Counted from the stretch's first letter, positions 1 through 7,122 are shown. The stretch is DNA of 15,918 nucleotides from an uncultured Lachnospiraceae bacterium (GCA_958405355.1 CATYEA010000016.1:1-15918), one strand, 5' to 3'. Made by a program: numbers and translations. The notes: generated by a model from the sequence alone, not told the origin.

Positions 1-406
1 CCTTTAACTCAGACATGTTTCCTTTTAAGATCAGCGGCGCTTCCGGTACACGCTGCCCCAAAAATTCTTCTGTAATGTCTCTGCGAAAATGACTGCAGCC
101 AATGCCCACCATATCCAGAATCACAGGAATTTTCCGCGCCATTGCCGCCTTTTCGGCGATTAAAATCGAAGCCTTTCTGGCATCGGTAATATTGCCAAGA
201 TTCAAAGCCAGCGCTCCGGCGGTTGCCGTAATTTCTTCTACTTCCTCCGGATGTTCCGCCATCATCGGCCGTCCTCCGGCCGCCAAAACCACATTGGCAC
301 AATCATGAATTGAAATGGGATTCGTAATACAATGAATCAGCGGCGCTTCCTGCTGCACCGCTGCCCGAATCTGACAAATTTCTTTGAACATCTGATCTCT
401 AAACAT
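1..406 (-). CDS. thiM: Hydroxyethylthiazole kinase ThiM, 3' end outside window
   Basis: The first 135 residues of a kinase that phosphorylates 4-methyl-5-(2-hydroxyethyl)thiazole with ATP, the thiazole salvage step of thiamine synthesis in the cytosol. Visible family signatures are LIHCITNPISIHDCANVVLA near residues 24-43, RPMMAEHPEEVEEI after it, the IVLD-VGIG segment about residue 100, and LKGNMSELK at the window edge (family GNxSE). The usual DPVG reads DMVG here, a mild substitution. The ATG at 404-406 overlaps the end of thiW by 8 bases, indicating translational coupling. About half the expected 260-270 residues lie beyond the left edge. Family call is firm; completeness cannot be judged. 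Confidence 0.9.
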   Translation of the reverse strand, partial: MFRDQMFKEICQIRAAVQQEAPLIHCITNPISIHDCANVVLAAGGRPMMAEHPEEVEEITATAGALALNLGNITDARKASILIAEKAAMARKIPVILDMVGIGCSHFRRDITEEFLGQRVPEAPLILKGNMSELK

Positions 407-1130
407 TTTTCTGTTCCCGCTCCTTACTCGACTGGGTGACATAATAGACAACCGCTATGATTTCCACAAGAATCAATGCAGCGGCCGGAATGATCTTCGC
501 CATGACTCCGTCCAGATGAAAAATATTTTTTGAAACGACCAGTACAGCCAAATATACGATGATTCCGAGGAATCCGATGCCTGCTGCATCCATCCGCAGG
601 TCCGAAGGCTTCTCCTGAACAGTGGAACCAAGCATCTGCTGCATCTTTGTCAGCATTTTTCCCTTATTCAGATATTTCAGGAAAATAAAGGCCACACTGC
701 CGCCAATCAGTGTACCGCAGATAAAGGACGGTACATAAAACATCAGAGACAGCCCCTCTCTTCCGACGATAAAAGTCATCACCGGATAGGATACCATAGC
801 TCCGATAATGCCCGTTCCAATCACTTCGCCCACGACGGCAAAAATCATCCGCCCTCCGGATAATCGATACAAAACACCGGACAAAAAGGCGCCAAATACC
901 GCGCCGGTCAGCGCCAGCGGCGGTATACCCATAAACATCATACGGATAATACCGATCAATGTGGCACACAGCAGCGAATACCACGGTCCCATCATAACTG
1001 CACAGACAATATTGATCAAATGGGCCATCGGACACATACCTTCCACTCTCAAAATAGGGGAAATAACCACGCCGATGGCAACCATCATTGCCAAAAAGGT
1101 CATTTTTATCAAGCCATTCTTTGTGTTCAC
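399..1130 (-). CDS. thiW: ThiW, thiazole-specific ECF transporter S component
   Basis: Integral membrane substrate-binding subunit that, with a shared EcfA-A'-T energising module encoded elsewhere, is thought to import the thiazole precursor of thiamine. Residues 1-168 match the ThiW core: PILRVEG-CPMAHLINIVCAVMMGPWYSLL near residues 25-55, then about five hydrophobic helices. At 243 residues it is longer than the roughly 160-175 I expect; residues about 169-243 add a polar linker and two more predicted helices ending in a charged tail. The start is GTG at 1128-1130, chosen because AAAGAGG lies 8 bases upstream; ATG at codon 10 has no comparable site. It lies 30 bases after the corA-like gene and overlaps thiM, whose substrate it would supply. 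Confidence 0.85.
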   Translation of the reverse strand: MNTKNGLIKMTFLAMMVAIGVVISPILRVEGMCPMAHLINIVCAVMMGPWYSLLCATLIGIIRMMFMGIPPLALTGAVFGAFLSGVLYRLSGGRMIFAVVGEVIGTGIIGAMVSYPVMTFIVGREGLSLMFYVPSFICGTLIGGSVAFIFLKYLNKGKMLTKMQQMLGSTVQEKPSDLRMDAAGIGFLGIIVYLAVLVVSKNIFHLDGVMAKIIPAAALILVEIIAVVYYVTQSSKEREQKNV

Positions 1131-1160
1131 AATAAAAACCTCTTTTCTCTCTCGGATAGT

Positions 1161-2102
1161 CTATAACATTTTCTTTTTACGAAGCAGCCACAGAGCCAGT
1201 ATACAAATCAGCAGTGTGATAATACATATAATACCAAAGCCCTGAATCGAAGCCGCAAACGGCATACCGCCCGCATTGACATTCATACCATACAAACCGG
1301 AAATCACCGTTGGAATCGCCATGACGATCGTAATGGATGTCAGGTATTTCATGACATTATTCAGCCGGCTGTCGATCACAGATGAAAACAGCTCACGAGT
1401 ACTGTTGATAATATCTCTATATATCGAGGTCATCTCAATCGCCTGCTTATTTTCGATAATAACATCATCCAACAATTCCTGGTCCTCCGGATACTGTTCC
1501 AGCCGCTTATAACGGGTCAGACGATCAAGCACCACACCATTGGCCCGGAGTGACGTGGCAAAATAAACCAATGTGGACTCCAATTCATGCAGAGCCATCA
1601 GATCCACGTCTTCCGTATCTCCCTCAATGCGTTCTTCGATTTCTATCCGCCGTTTATCCAAAACTCTCAGATAGGCCTGATACAGCGAAGCCGCCCGGAA
1701 AAGAATCTGATATACAAAACGCATCTTCTTTTTTGTACTGAATTCCTTAACCCTTCCCTTTACAAAGCGGTGCAGAATCGGTGTATCCTCCGTACATACT
1801 GTGATAATCATATTCTGGAGCAGAATAATACCTAAAGGGATCGTCGTGTAAGCCCGCTTATCATGCCGGACCTCCACCGTCGGTATATCGACAAGAATCA
1901 GGGTATATCCCGGTTCCAGTTCAATACGGGAGCTTTCTTCTTCATCCAATGCGGCCATAACATCATCAATGTCAATCTCCAGCTCTTCGGCCACCTGCAT
2001 AGCTTCCTCCCGGGTTGGGTGAATCATCTGTATCCACACGCCTTCCTGAATGGTATCCTCTTCATGTATGAAATTATCATCCGTTCTGTATATTTTTATC
2101 AT
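1161..2102 (-). CDS. CorA-family divalent cation transporter
   Basis: 313-residue member of the CorA magnesium/divalent cation channel family, acting as a pentamer in the cytoplasmic membrane. The long N-terminal cytosolic part (about 1-245) is acidic and helical, as in CorA. Two C-terminal helices follow (about 248-270 and 287-308), and the signature YGMN is at residues 271-274 at the end of the first helix. The tail RKKKML is basic. The following loop is VNAGGMPFA instead of the MPEL-type loop of classical CorA, so the selectivity is uncertain (Mg, Co, Zn or other). The ATG has AGGGAG 10 bases upstream. It is the first gene of a likely corA-thiW-thiM transcription unit; ThiM needs Mg-ATP, but a functional link is only inference. 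Confidence 0.9.
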   Translation of the reverse strand: MIKIYRTDDNFIHEEDTIQEGVWIQMIHPTREEAMQVAEELEIDIDDVMAALDEEESSRIELEPGYTLILVDIPTVEVRHDKRAYTTIPLGIILLQNMIITVCTEDTPILHRFVKGRVKEFSTKKKMRFVYQILFRAASLYQAYLRVLDKRRIEIEERIEGDTEDVDLMALHELESTLVYFATSLRANGVVLDRLTRYKRLEQYPEDQELLDDVIIENKQAIEMTSIYRDIINSTRELFSSVIDSRLNNVMKYLTSITIVMAIPTVISGLYGMNVNAGGMPFAASIQGFGIICIITLLICILALWLLRKKKML

Positions 2103-2147
2103 TCCGGATATGCTCCCTTCTGTCGAATGCTGTTTTTACCTTATTCT

Positions 2148-2176
2148 ATTATATACGCAACCTTCCAAAATGCAAA
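2148..2176 (-). promoter_or_regulatory. Promoter of the corA-thiW-thiM unit
   Basis: On the minus strand TTTGCA (2171-2176), a 17-base spacer and TATAAT (2148-2153) precede the corA-like gene. The inferred leader is about 40 bases, too short for a TPP riboswitch. It lies just downstream of the MATE terminator. Confidence 0.6.
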
Positions 2177-2177
2177 G

Positions 2178-2225
2178 AAAAAAAGTCCCGAAATCTGGTG
2201 GGGATATTTCCACCAGATTCGAAAC
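2178..2225 (-). terminator. Rho-independent terminator after the MATE fusion gene
   Basis: On the minus strand GTTTCGAATCTGGTGG pairs with CCACCAGATTTCGGGAC (16 pairs with one bulged T and two G-T pairs, 8-base loop) and seven T residues follow directly (2184-2178). It starts about 19 bases after the MATE stop codon. Confidence 0.88.
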
Positions 2226-2243
2226 TTTCCAGGTCTGTCCCTA

Positions 2244-4211
2244 TCAACGTTTTCGTATATATTCACATATCAAATCAGCACTCTCTTCGGTACCTATGGA
2301 ACTGTCAATACAAAGATCATATTGATGCACGTCGCCCCATTTAAAGCCGGAAATGTTCTTATAATATGCCGCTCTTGCAGCGTCGGAACGTTCGATGCTC
2401 CGGCGCCCTTCTTCCTCAGTGTCACCATACATTTCCATAACCTTCTTTACACGGTAATCCTTCGGTGCATGGATATAGATCTTCACCACATTTTCCCGGT
2501 CACGAAGTACATAATCCGCCGCGCGTCCGATAATGACGCAGGCCCCCGCATCCGCAATCATTTTAATAACCTTATCCTGGGCAATGATCGCCTGCTGAAT
2601 AACATTCGTACTCAAATAAAGTTCCTTCATTACGGCATTTTCATTGGAATTTATATTTGAAATAAATTCTTTTGTAAGACCGCTTTCCTTTGCGGCCAGA
2701 GCCGTCATTTCTTTATAATAACACGGGATATTTAATTTTTCCGCAACCAACTGGCCGATATGTTTTCCAGCCGTACCGTGTTCACGGGCAATGGTAATCA
2801 CTACACCGGCATGAGACTGCTGTAAAACCGGTTTTACTGTTTCCGAATCACTCTTTGCAGTTTCATTTCCTAACTGCTTCCACAAATCTACCATGACAAT
2901 GGCTGTTATGGCAATAGCAATCATATCGGCAATCGGCGCCGCCCAAAAGATACCTGTCACTCCCCAAAGCATCGGAGCTATAAGAGAAAAGATAATTAAC
3001 AATACATCTCGCAAAACCGAAAGCGGCGCGGCCTTCTTTGCATGGCCGATGGACTGAAGAAAGATGGCGCAAACCTTCTGCACACAGGTAAAAACAATAA
3101 GTGAAAGATAAATCCGAAGACACAAAACTGCAAACTGAGTATACAATTCGCCGTCCGCGCCGAACATTCGAATAAAGAACAACGGGAATACCTCAAACAC
3201 AACCGTACAGATCAAACAGATGATTGCCGTCCACTTGACAATCAATTTCAATAACTCTTTAACCCGATCGTATTTTTCTGCACCATAGTTGTATCCCACA
3301 ATCGGCTGGGCACCTGCCGCAATTCCGATGGCAATATTTAAAACGATCTGAAATAATTTCATAATAACAACAAAGGCCGCCAAAGGAATATCCGCTCCAT
3401 AAGGAGAAATCGCACCGTATTTGACCAATAATATGTTGTTAATAACAGTTATGATCACAATTGAAAATTGAGTTAAAAAGCTGGATGTTCCCAATGCCAT
3501 AATGTGTTTTAAAAGTATAAAATCCGGTCGGAAGCTGCTCAGAGAAACCCGAAAAGTTTTACTCTTTCTTAAATAAATCACACATATAAGGAAGCTGACA
3601 AACTGGCCCAAAATAGTGGCATAAGCAGCGCCTTTGATTCCCAAATCCAATACGAAAATCGCAACCGGGTCGCCAATGATATTGACAACGGCTCCGGCCA
3701 GCATAGCACCCATAGCGTATTTCGGACTGCCATCGGCACGGATGATCGATGCCAGCGTATTCTGTACCAGGGCCAGCGGCATCATGGCATATATAATAAA
3801 TCCATAGTCATGAGCCAATGTCAAATTGGCATCCGTTGCTCCAATCAAAAGTAACAAATTATCTCCCCAGAGATAACCCACAGCAATGACCACAACACCT
3901 AAAAGAAAGGAACACAGCATACTGTTCCCCACACTGCGGTGAATATGCTTCGTTTCATTTCTTCCCAAAGAAACACTTAAAGCTGCAGCCGCTCCGTCTC
4001 CGAAGAGCAGTGAAATTCCCCATCCGATAACTGTAATCGGAAAAATGACTCCGGTAGCGGCATTTCCCAGATAACCAACGCCATTACCCACAAAAATCTG
4101 GTCAACAATGTTATAAAGACAAGAAATAATTAAAGAAAAAATACATGGAATGGCAAATTGCCGAAGCAGTTTACCAACGTTCTCTGTTCCTAAATAATTA
4201 TTCTGATTCAT
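2244..4211 (-). CDS. MATE-family transporter fused to a cytidylate-kinase-like domain
   Basis: 655-residue two-domain protein. Residues 1 to about 448 form a MATE multidrug/toxin efflux transporter in the cytoplasmic membrane with about 12 helices: an N-terminal IPCIFSLIISCLYNIVDQIFVG, the mid-repeat GTSSFLTQFSI, and GAQPIVGYNYGA, as in sodium- or proton-coupled MATE pumps. A polar linker (about 449-468, NETAKSDSETVKP) leads to a 187-residue cytosolic domain like the cytidylate kinase-like family: VVITIAREHGTAGKHIG resembles the divergent P loop, then IPCYYKEM, VIIGRAADYVL, a YIHAP strand and an arginine-rich lid region. The start is the ATG at 4209-4211 with CAGGAGGAATTT directly before it, eight codons inside the longest frame. 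Substrate and the role of the kinase-like part are unknown. A terminator precedes and another follows the gene. Confidence 0.88.
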   Translation of the reverse strand: MNQNNYLGTENVGKLLRQFAIPCIFSLIISCLYNIVDQIFVGNGVGYLGNAATGVIFPITVIGWGISLLFGDGAAAALSVSLGRNETKHIHRSVGNSMLCSFLLGVVVIAVGYLWGDNLLLLIGATDANLTLAHDYGFIIYAMMPLALVQNTLASIIRADGSPKYAMGAMLAGAVVNIIGDPVAIFVLDLGIKGAAYATILGQFVSFLICVIYLRKSKTFRVSLSSFRPDFILLKHIMALGTSSFLTQFSIVIITVINNILLVKYGAISPYGADIPLAAFVVIMKLFQIVLNIAIGIAAGAQPIVGYNYGAEKYDRVKELLKLIVKWTAIICLICTVVFEVFPLFFIRMFGADGELYTQFAVLCLRIYLSLIVFTCVQKVCAIFLQSIGHAKKAAPLSVLRDVLLIIFSLIAPMLWGVTGIFWAAPIADMIAIAITAIVMVDLWKQLGNETAKSDSETVKPVLQQSHAGVVITIAREHGTAGKHIGQLVAEKLNIPCYYKEMTALAAKESGLTKEFISNINSNENAVMKELYLSTNVIQQAIIAQDKVIKMIADAGACVIIGRAADYVLRDRENVVKIYIHAPKDYRVKKVMEMYGDTEEEGRRSIERSDAARAAYYKNISGFKWGDVHQYDLCIDSSIGTEESADLICEYIRKR

Positions 4212-4232
4212 AAATTCCTCCTGTTTAAAACG

Positions 4233-4275
4233 CAAAAAAATAGAGCGTAGAATTCAGTCTGAAATTCTACGCTCT
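4233..4275 (-). terminator. Strong terminator or attenuator just before the MATE gene
   Basis: A perfect 13-bp stem, arms 4242-4254 and 4263-4275 (AGAGCGTAGAATT on the plus strand), with an 8-base loop, followed on the minus strand by ATTTTTTTG. It ends the small upstream gene, but only about 22 bases separate it from the MATE start codon and these are filled by the ribosome binding site, leaving no room for a promoter between them. Confidence 0.9.
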
Positions 4276-4304
4276 CGCTGTCCGACTTTCTAAGCTTAAT
4301 ATTA

Positions 4305-4556
4305 TTATTTTTCAAAATATTCACTGACATCTGCCCGGTCATTGTACTGCTTTCTGACATGAACAATAACAGAGCCGTCCGGCTGTTCAGATTCTTCTGT
4401 AATCTGATAGCGGGTATGTGTTTTATCAAGTGATGCTTTATATCTTTCAAATTCCTCATGATTCAATGCAGCGGCCCGTTCTCTTGAATATCCAAAATCT
4501 TCTTTCTGCTGAAAAATAAGGGTCTGAAAAATACACGCAGATTTTACACGTTTCAT
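4305..4556 (-). CDS. Small conserved-looking protein of unknown function (83 residues)
   Basis: I do not recognise a named family. The product is soluble, 83 residues, beginning MKRVKSACIFQTLIFQQKED, with a charged helical middle (RAAALNHEEFERYKASLDKT) and a beta-rich end (YQITEE, DGSVIVHVRKQYN). It has no signal peptide or membrane segment. The start at 4554-4556 is chosen because GGAGGTG lies 6 bases upstream; the frame stays open further and includes an upstream ATG at 4632-4634, which lacks a ribosome binding site. It is followed 30 bases later by a strong terminator and then the MATE fusion gene, and preceded by a structured leader and a good promoter. A regulatory or accessory role for the MATE gene is conjecture. 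Confidence 0.7.
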   Translation of the reverse strand: MKRVKSACIFQTLIFQQKEDFGYSRERAAALNHEEFERYKASLDKTHTRYQITEESEQPDGSVIVHVRKQYNDRADVSEYFEK

Positions 4557-4571
4557 GATTTCACCTCCATC

Positions 4572-4675
4572 AGCACATAATCTATGGCAGTAGTCATAGT
4601 GCTTAATATGCAGAGAGATGATGGCGCGAAACATCAGCGTTTGTGGAAATCCGATGCCGCAGATTTCACAGGCTG
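4572..4675 (-). promoter_or_regulatory. Structured 5' leader of the 83-residue gene
   Basis: About 150 transcribed bases precede the start codon. On the minus strand a hairpin pairs TGTGAAATC with GATTTCCACA (plus arms 4662-4670 and 4642-4651, one bulge), enclosed by CAGC/GCTG (4672-4675 and 4635-4638). A second hairpin, CTATG/CATAG inside AGCA/TGCT (4572-4603), abuts the ribosome binding site. I cannot match it to a known riboswitch class. Confidence 0.35.
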
Positions 4676-4710
4676 CTATACACTCTCATGGTAATTTTCA
4701 TTACTTGCTA

Positions 4711-4740
4711 ATTATACCATTTTTATTTCAAAAAAATCAA
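4711..4740 (-). promoter_or_regulatory. Promoter of the 83-residue gene (and possibly MATE)
   Basis: On the minus strand TTGATT (4735-4740), an 18-base spacer and TATAAT (4711-4716) preceded by TGG. Transcription would start near 4704. It diverges from the azlC promoter about 20 bases away. Confidence 0.7.
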
Positions 4741-4760
4741 GCAGTTAAAAATGATTGTGT

Positions 4761-4789
4761 TTTACATCGACTTCGGTTCGTGTTACAAT
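4761..4789 (+). promoter_or_regulatory. Promoter of azlCD
   Basis: TTTACA (4761-4766), 17-base spacer, TACAAT (4784-4789) with an extended TG two bases before it. It lies about 60 bases before the azlC start; that short leader shows no T-box or other known structure. Confidence 0.7.
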
Positions 4790-4848
4790 AGATTTTGCTG
4801 CTAAAAAAAGGAAATAAATAAGAATATTATAGATTTGGGAGGATTGTT

Positions 4849-5580
4849 ATGAATCATAAAACAGCCTTTCGGCAGGGAATGACAGACGGTATTCCCATTG
4901 CCCTCGGATATATGGCCGTCTCATTTACTTTTGGAATCATGGCAAAGAATGCCGGACTGACGGCATTTCAGGCCGTGCTTCTGTCACTGACCAATCTGAC
5001 CTCGGCCGGCCAGTTCGCCGGTCTCGGTATCATCACCGCCTCGGCCAGCTATATGGAAATGGCATTCACCCAGCTTGTCATCAATCTGCGTTATTGCCTC
5101 ATGTCCTGTGCCCTGTCCCAAAAGCTTGAACAGGGAACACCATTTTTCCATCGGTTTTTTATCGCCTACGGAAATACAGATGAAATTTTCGGCGTATGCA
5201 GTTGTAAAGAAGGGAAACTGGACCCCTTTTACAATTACGGCGTCATCTCCGTTGCATCCCCCGGGTGGGCCTTCGGTACTTTTCTCGGCGTGCTCTCCGG
5301 AAGCATCTTACCCGGCCGGGTATTGAGCGCTCTCGGCGTGGCACTTTACGGCATGTTTATCGCCGTCATTGTTCCGCCATCCAAGACCAACCGGATCATC
5401 GCCGGAGTCGTTCTCATCTCCATGGGGGCCAGCCTTATATTTACCTGGCTGCCTTTGCTGAACCAGATTTCTTCCGGTTTTCGGATCATTTTGCTGACCC
5501 TGCTCATTGCAGGAGGCGCAGCAGCCCTTTTTCCCGTTAATCCAGATGAAACCGCCGCTTCCGCCGAAGCAAAAGATTGA
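4849..5580 (+). CDS. azlC: AzlC-type branched-chain amino acid exporter, large subunit
   Basis: 243-residue multi-pass membrane protein of the AzlC family, which with AzlD exports branched-chain amino acids (and analogues) across the cytoplasmic membrane. Family features: FRQGMTDGIPIALGYMAVSFTFG at the N-terminus, the NLTSAGQFAG segment near residues 49-58, INLRYCLMSCALSQKL near residues 80-95, and FFIAYGNTDEIFGV around residue 105-118. About six hydrophobic helices follow this pattern to residue 230. Length is typical. GGGAGG lies 7 bases before the ATG. azlD follows after 23 bases, so the two are an operon with the promoter at 4761-4789. The substrate is assigned by family only. Confidence 0.93.
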   Translation: MNHKTAFRQGMTDGIPIALGYMAVSFTFGIMAKNAGLTAFQAVLLSLTNLTSAGQFAGLGIITASASYMEMAFTQLVINLRYCLMSCALSQKLEQGTPFFHRFFIAYGNTDEIFGVCSCKEGKLDPFYNYGVISVASPGWAFGTFLGVLSGSILPGRVLSALGVALYGMFIAVIVPPSKTNRIIAGVVLISMGASLIFTWLPLLNQISSGFRIILLTLLIAGGAAALFPVNPDETAASAEAKD

Positions 5581-5603
5581 CACGATTTAAGGAGGATTTT
5601 TCC

Positions 5604-5909
5604 ATGTCCCATAATATTTATATTTACATATTCGTCATGGCCGGGGTCACCTACCTCATCCGGCTTCTGCCCCTGACCCTCATCAGAAAAGAGATTAAAA
5701 ATACCTTTATTCGGTCTTTTTTATATTATGTTCCCTATGTCACCCTGTCTGTCATGACCTTTCCGGCCATCCTGTCAGCTACTCAAAATTTCTGGTCAGC
5801 CCTGGCCGGCTTCGTCATTGCCATTATTGTGGCCTGGAAAGGCGGCAGCCTCATTAAAGTATCTGCAGCCGCCTGCATTGCGGTTTTTCTGGTGGAACTG
5901 ATTCTTTAA
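5604..5909 (+). CDS. azlD: AzlD-type branched-chain amino acid exporter, small subunit
   Basis: 101-residue membrane protein with three to four hydrophobic helices, the small partner required with AzlC for amino acid export. The VTYLIRLLPLTLIRK segment near residues 15-30 and the YVPYVTLSVMTFPAIL segment around residues 46-61 are typical of AzlD. The start is the ATG at 5604 because AAGGAGG is 7 bases upstream; the longer frame beginning inside azlC has no site. Length fits the family (about 100-110). It is the last gene of the azlCD unit; the next gene converges on it 26 bases away and I see no convincing terminator in between. Confidence 0.92.
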   Translation: MSHNIYIYIFVMAGVTYLIRLLPLTLIRKEIKNTFIRSFLYYVPYVTLSVMTFPAILSATQNFWSALAGFVIAIIVAWKGGSLIKVSAAACIAVFLVELIL

Positions 5910-5935
5910 AGTCCCGGCATCGCAGTTCCGGCATT

Positions 5936-6760
5936 TTACAGACTCATATCAAGCCACTGGAAGGCCTTCCACAGGCCATTCTTATCCACATCATCGGTGA
6001 CAAAATCAGCCATGCCCTTTAGTCCTTCATCAGCATTTCCCATGGCGATGGCCACGGCTGTCTCCGCCAGCATTTCCAAGTCATTCGGCCCGTCACCGAT
6101 GCTGACCGTATCTTTCATATCCCCACCAACATGAGCAACATATCGCCGAATTCCTGTGGCTTTATTCTCTCCGGTGCAGGTAATCTCTCCATTGCTGCCT
6201 TCGCCGCTTTTATAGCTTGCGCCTTCAACTTTAAAATAATCTCCTAAAACTTCCTGAATCTCTTCCATGGATACTGGTGCATCGTAATAAGCCATTTTCT
6301 CCACATCGGTGCAATCGTATAAATCTTCTCTTAAAAAGACATCTGCCACCATGACCTTTTCCATTTTTTCCTCCGTCATTCCCATATCCAGGAAATGTCG
6401 GACCATGGCTTTCCAGCTCTTTTCCGTCATGACGACACCATCCTTCGTCTGAAGCATATAGGTGGTCTGAGTATCCTCAAAATATTTTACCAATCGGTTC
6501 AGTTGCTCTTTATCTGACACATGTCGGTAAACTTCCCGGCCGTCACATTCCACATAAGCCCCGGCCGAAGCGATAATTCCGTCAAAATTCATCTCTAAAA
6601 GTTCCGGATATATCTGAGCTTTCACCCGCCCGGTACACAACACAAGACGGTTTCCATCGGTCTTCGCTTTCAGAAGCGCCTTTTTCGCCGTTACGGGAAG
6701 CTTTCCGTCAAAATCCATCAGCGTCCCATCGATATCCAGAAATATTATTTTCTTTTTCAT
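5936..6760 (-). CDS. Cof-type HAD-IIB sugar/nucleotide phosphatase
   Basis: 274-residue cytosolic HAD-superfamily phosphatase of the Cof/YbiV/YidA group, which dephosphorylates small phosphorylated metabolites in a Mg-dependent way. Motif I is FLDIDGTLMD with the nucleophile D9 and general acid D11; motif II is VLCTGR near residue 40; a lysine in ENKATGIRRY serves as motif III; motif IV is SIGDGPNDLEML with the metal-binding aspartates. The segment between about 85 and 185 is the C2-type cap that sets substrate choice. CGGAGG lies 6 bases before the ATG. It stands alone, converging with azlD and diverging from the DUF1294 gene. The substrate cannot be predicted. Confidence 0.92.
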   Translation of the reverse strand: MKKKIIFLDIDGTLMDFDGKLPVTAKKALLKAKTDGNRLVLCTGRVKAQIYPELLEMNFDGIIASAGAYVECDGREVYRHVSDKEQLNRLVKYFEDTQTTYMLQTKDGVVMTEKSWKAMVRHFLDMGMTEEKMEKVMVADVFLREDLYDCTDVEKMAYYDAPVSMEEIQEVLGDYFKVEGASYKSGEGSNGEITCTGENKATGIRRYVAHVGGDMKDTVSIGDGPNDLEMLAETAVAIAMGNADEGLKGMADFVTDDVDKNGLWKAFQWLDMSL

Positions 6761-6778
6761 AATAACCTCCGTAAAATC

Positions 6779-6807
6779 TGGTCAAATACTTCATTGTCTG
6801 TTATGAT
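6779..6807 (+). promoter_or_regulatory. Promoter of the DUF1294 gene
   Basis: TGGTCA (6779-6784), 17-base spacer, TATGAT (6802-6807) with an extended TG at 6799-6800. The implied start near 6814 favours the ATG at 6833. Confidence 0.5.
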
Positions 6808-6832
6808 AGTTCAAGAAAGTCAGGTGTATTTA

Positions 6833-7108
6833 ATGAATTTAACAACTATTTTAATCATTTATCTTATTATTATCAATATGTCAGCCTTTATTATTTTTGG
6901 TATCGATAAGCGCCGTGCCATTAAAAACCGGTGGCGAATCGCTGAATCTACACTTTTCCTTCTTGCCCTCATCGGAGGCAGTATCGGCGCCGAGGCCGGA
7001 ATGTATATTTTCCATCACAAAACAAAACATCTGCGTTTTGTTATTGGTATTCCTCTGATTTTTATTCTTCAGATCGTCATTGTTTTCTTTATACAAAAAT
7101 TTATCTGA
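6833..7108 (+). CDS. DUF1294-family small membrane protein
   Basis: 91-residue membrane protein of the DUF1294 family, whose function is not established. Visible features are an N-terminal helix, the conserved SAFIIFGIDKRRAIKNRWRI segment, then LLALIGGSIGAEAGMYIFHHKTKH and a C-terminal helix (FRF-like RFVIGIPLIFILQIVIVFF). The ATG at 6833 is chosen because AGGTG lies 6 bases upstream and the promoter -10 element overlaps the earlier possible starts (TTG 6794, ATG in frame 6803), which would give up to 104 residues. It is a single-gene unit, divergent from the HAD gene and convergent with the GTPase gene 14 bases away. Confidence 0.85.
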   Translation: MNLTTILIIYLIIINMSAFIIFGIDKRRAIKNRWRIAESTLFLLALIGGSIGAEAGMYIFHHKTKHLRFVIGIPLIFILQIVIVFFIQKFI

Positions 7109-7122
7109 CCGTAAGGATTATC

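Noticed and set aside
1131..1160. TPP riboswitch before thiW
   Set aside because: Only 30 bases separate thiW from the preceding gene and they hold a ribosome binding site but no THI-box elements.
1863..2660. Long open frame on the plus strand across the corA and MATE genes
   Set aside because: It spans the terminator and promoter between two well-supported minus-strand genes and its translation resembles no protein family; it is an antisense shadow.
4305..4634. 109-residue version of the small gene starting at 4634
   Set aside because: No Shine-Dalgarno sequence precedes that ATG, while GGAGGTG sits 6 bases before the ATG at 4556.
5910..5935. Shared bidirectional terminator between azlD and the HAD gene
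   Set aside because: The repeated CCGGCAT segments are direct repeats; only a 4-bp stem can form and no T tract follows.
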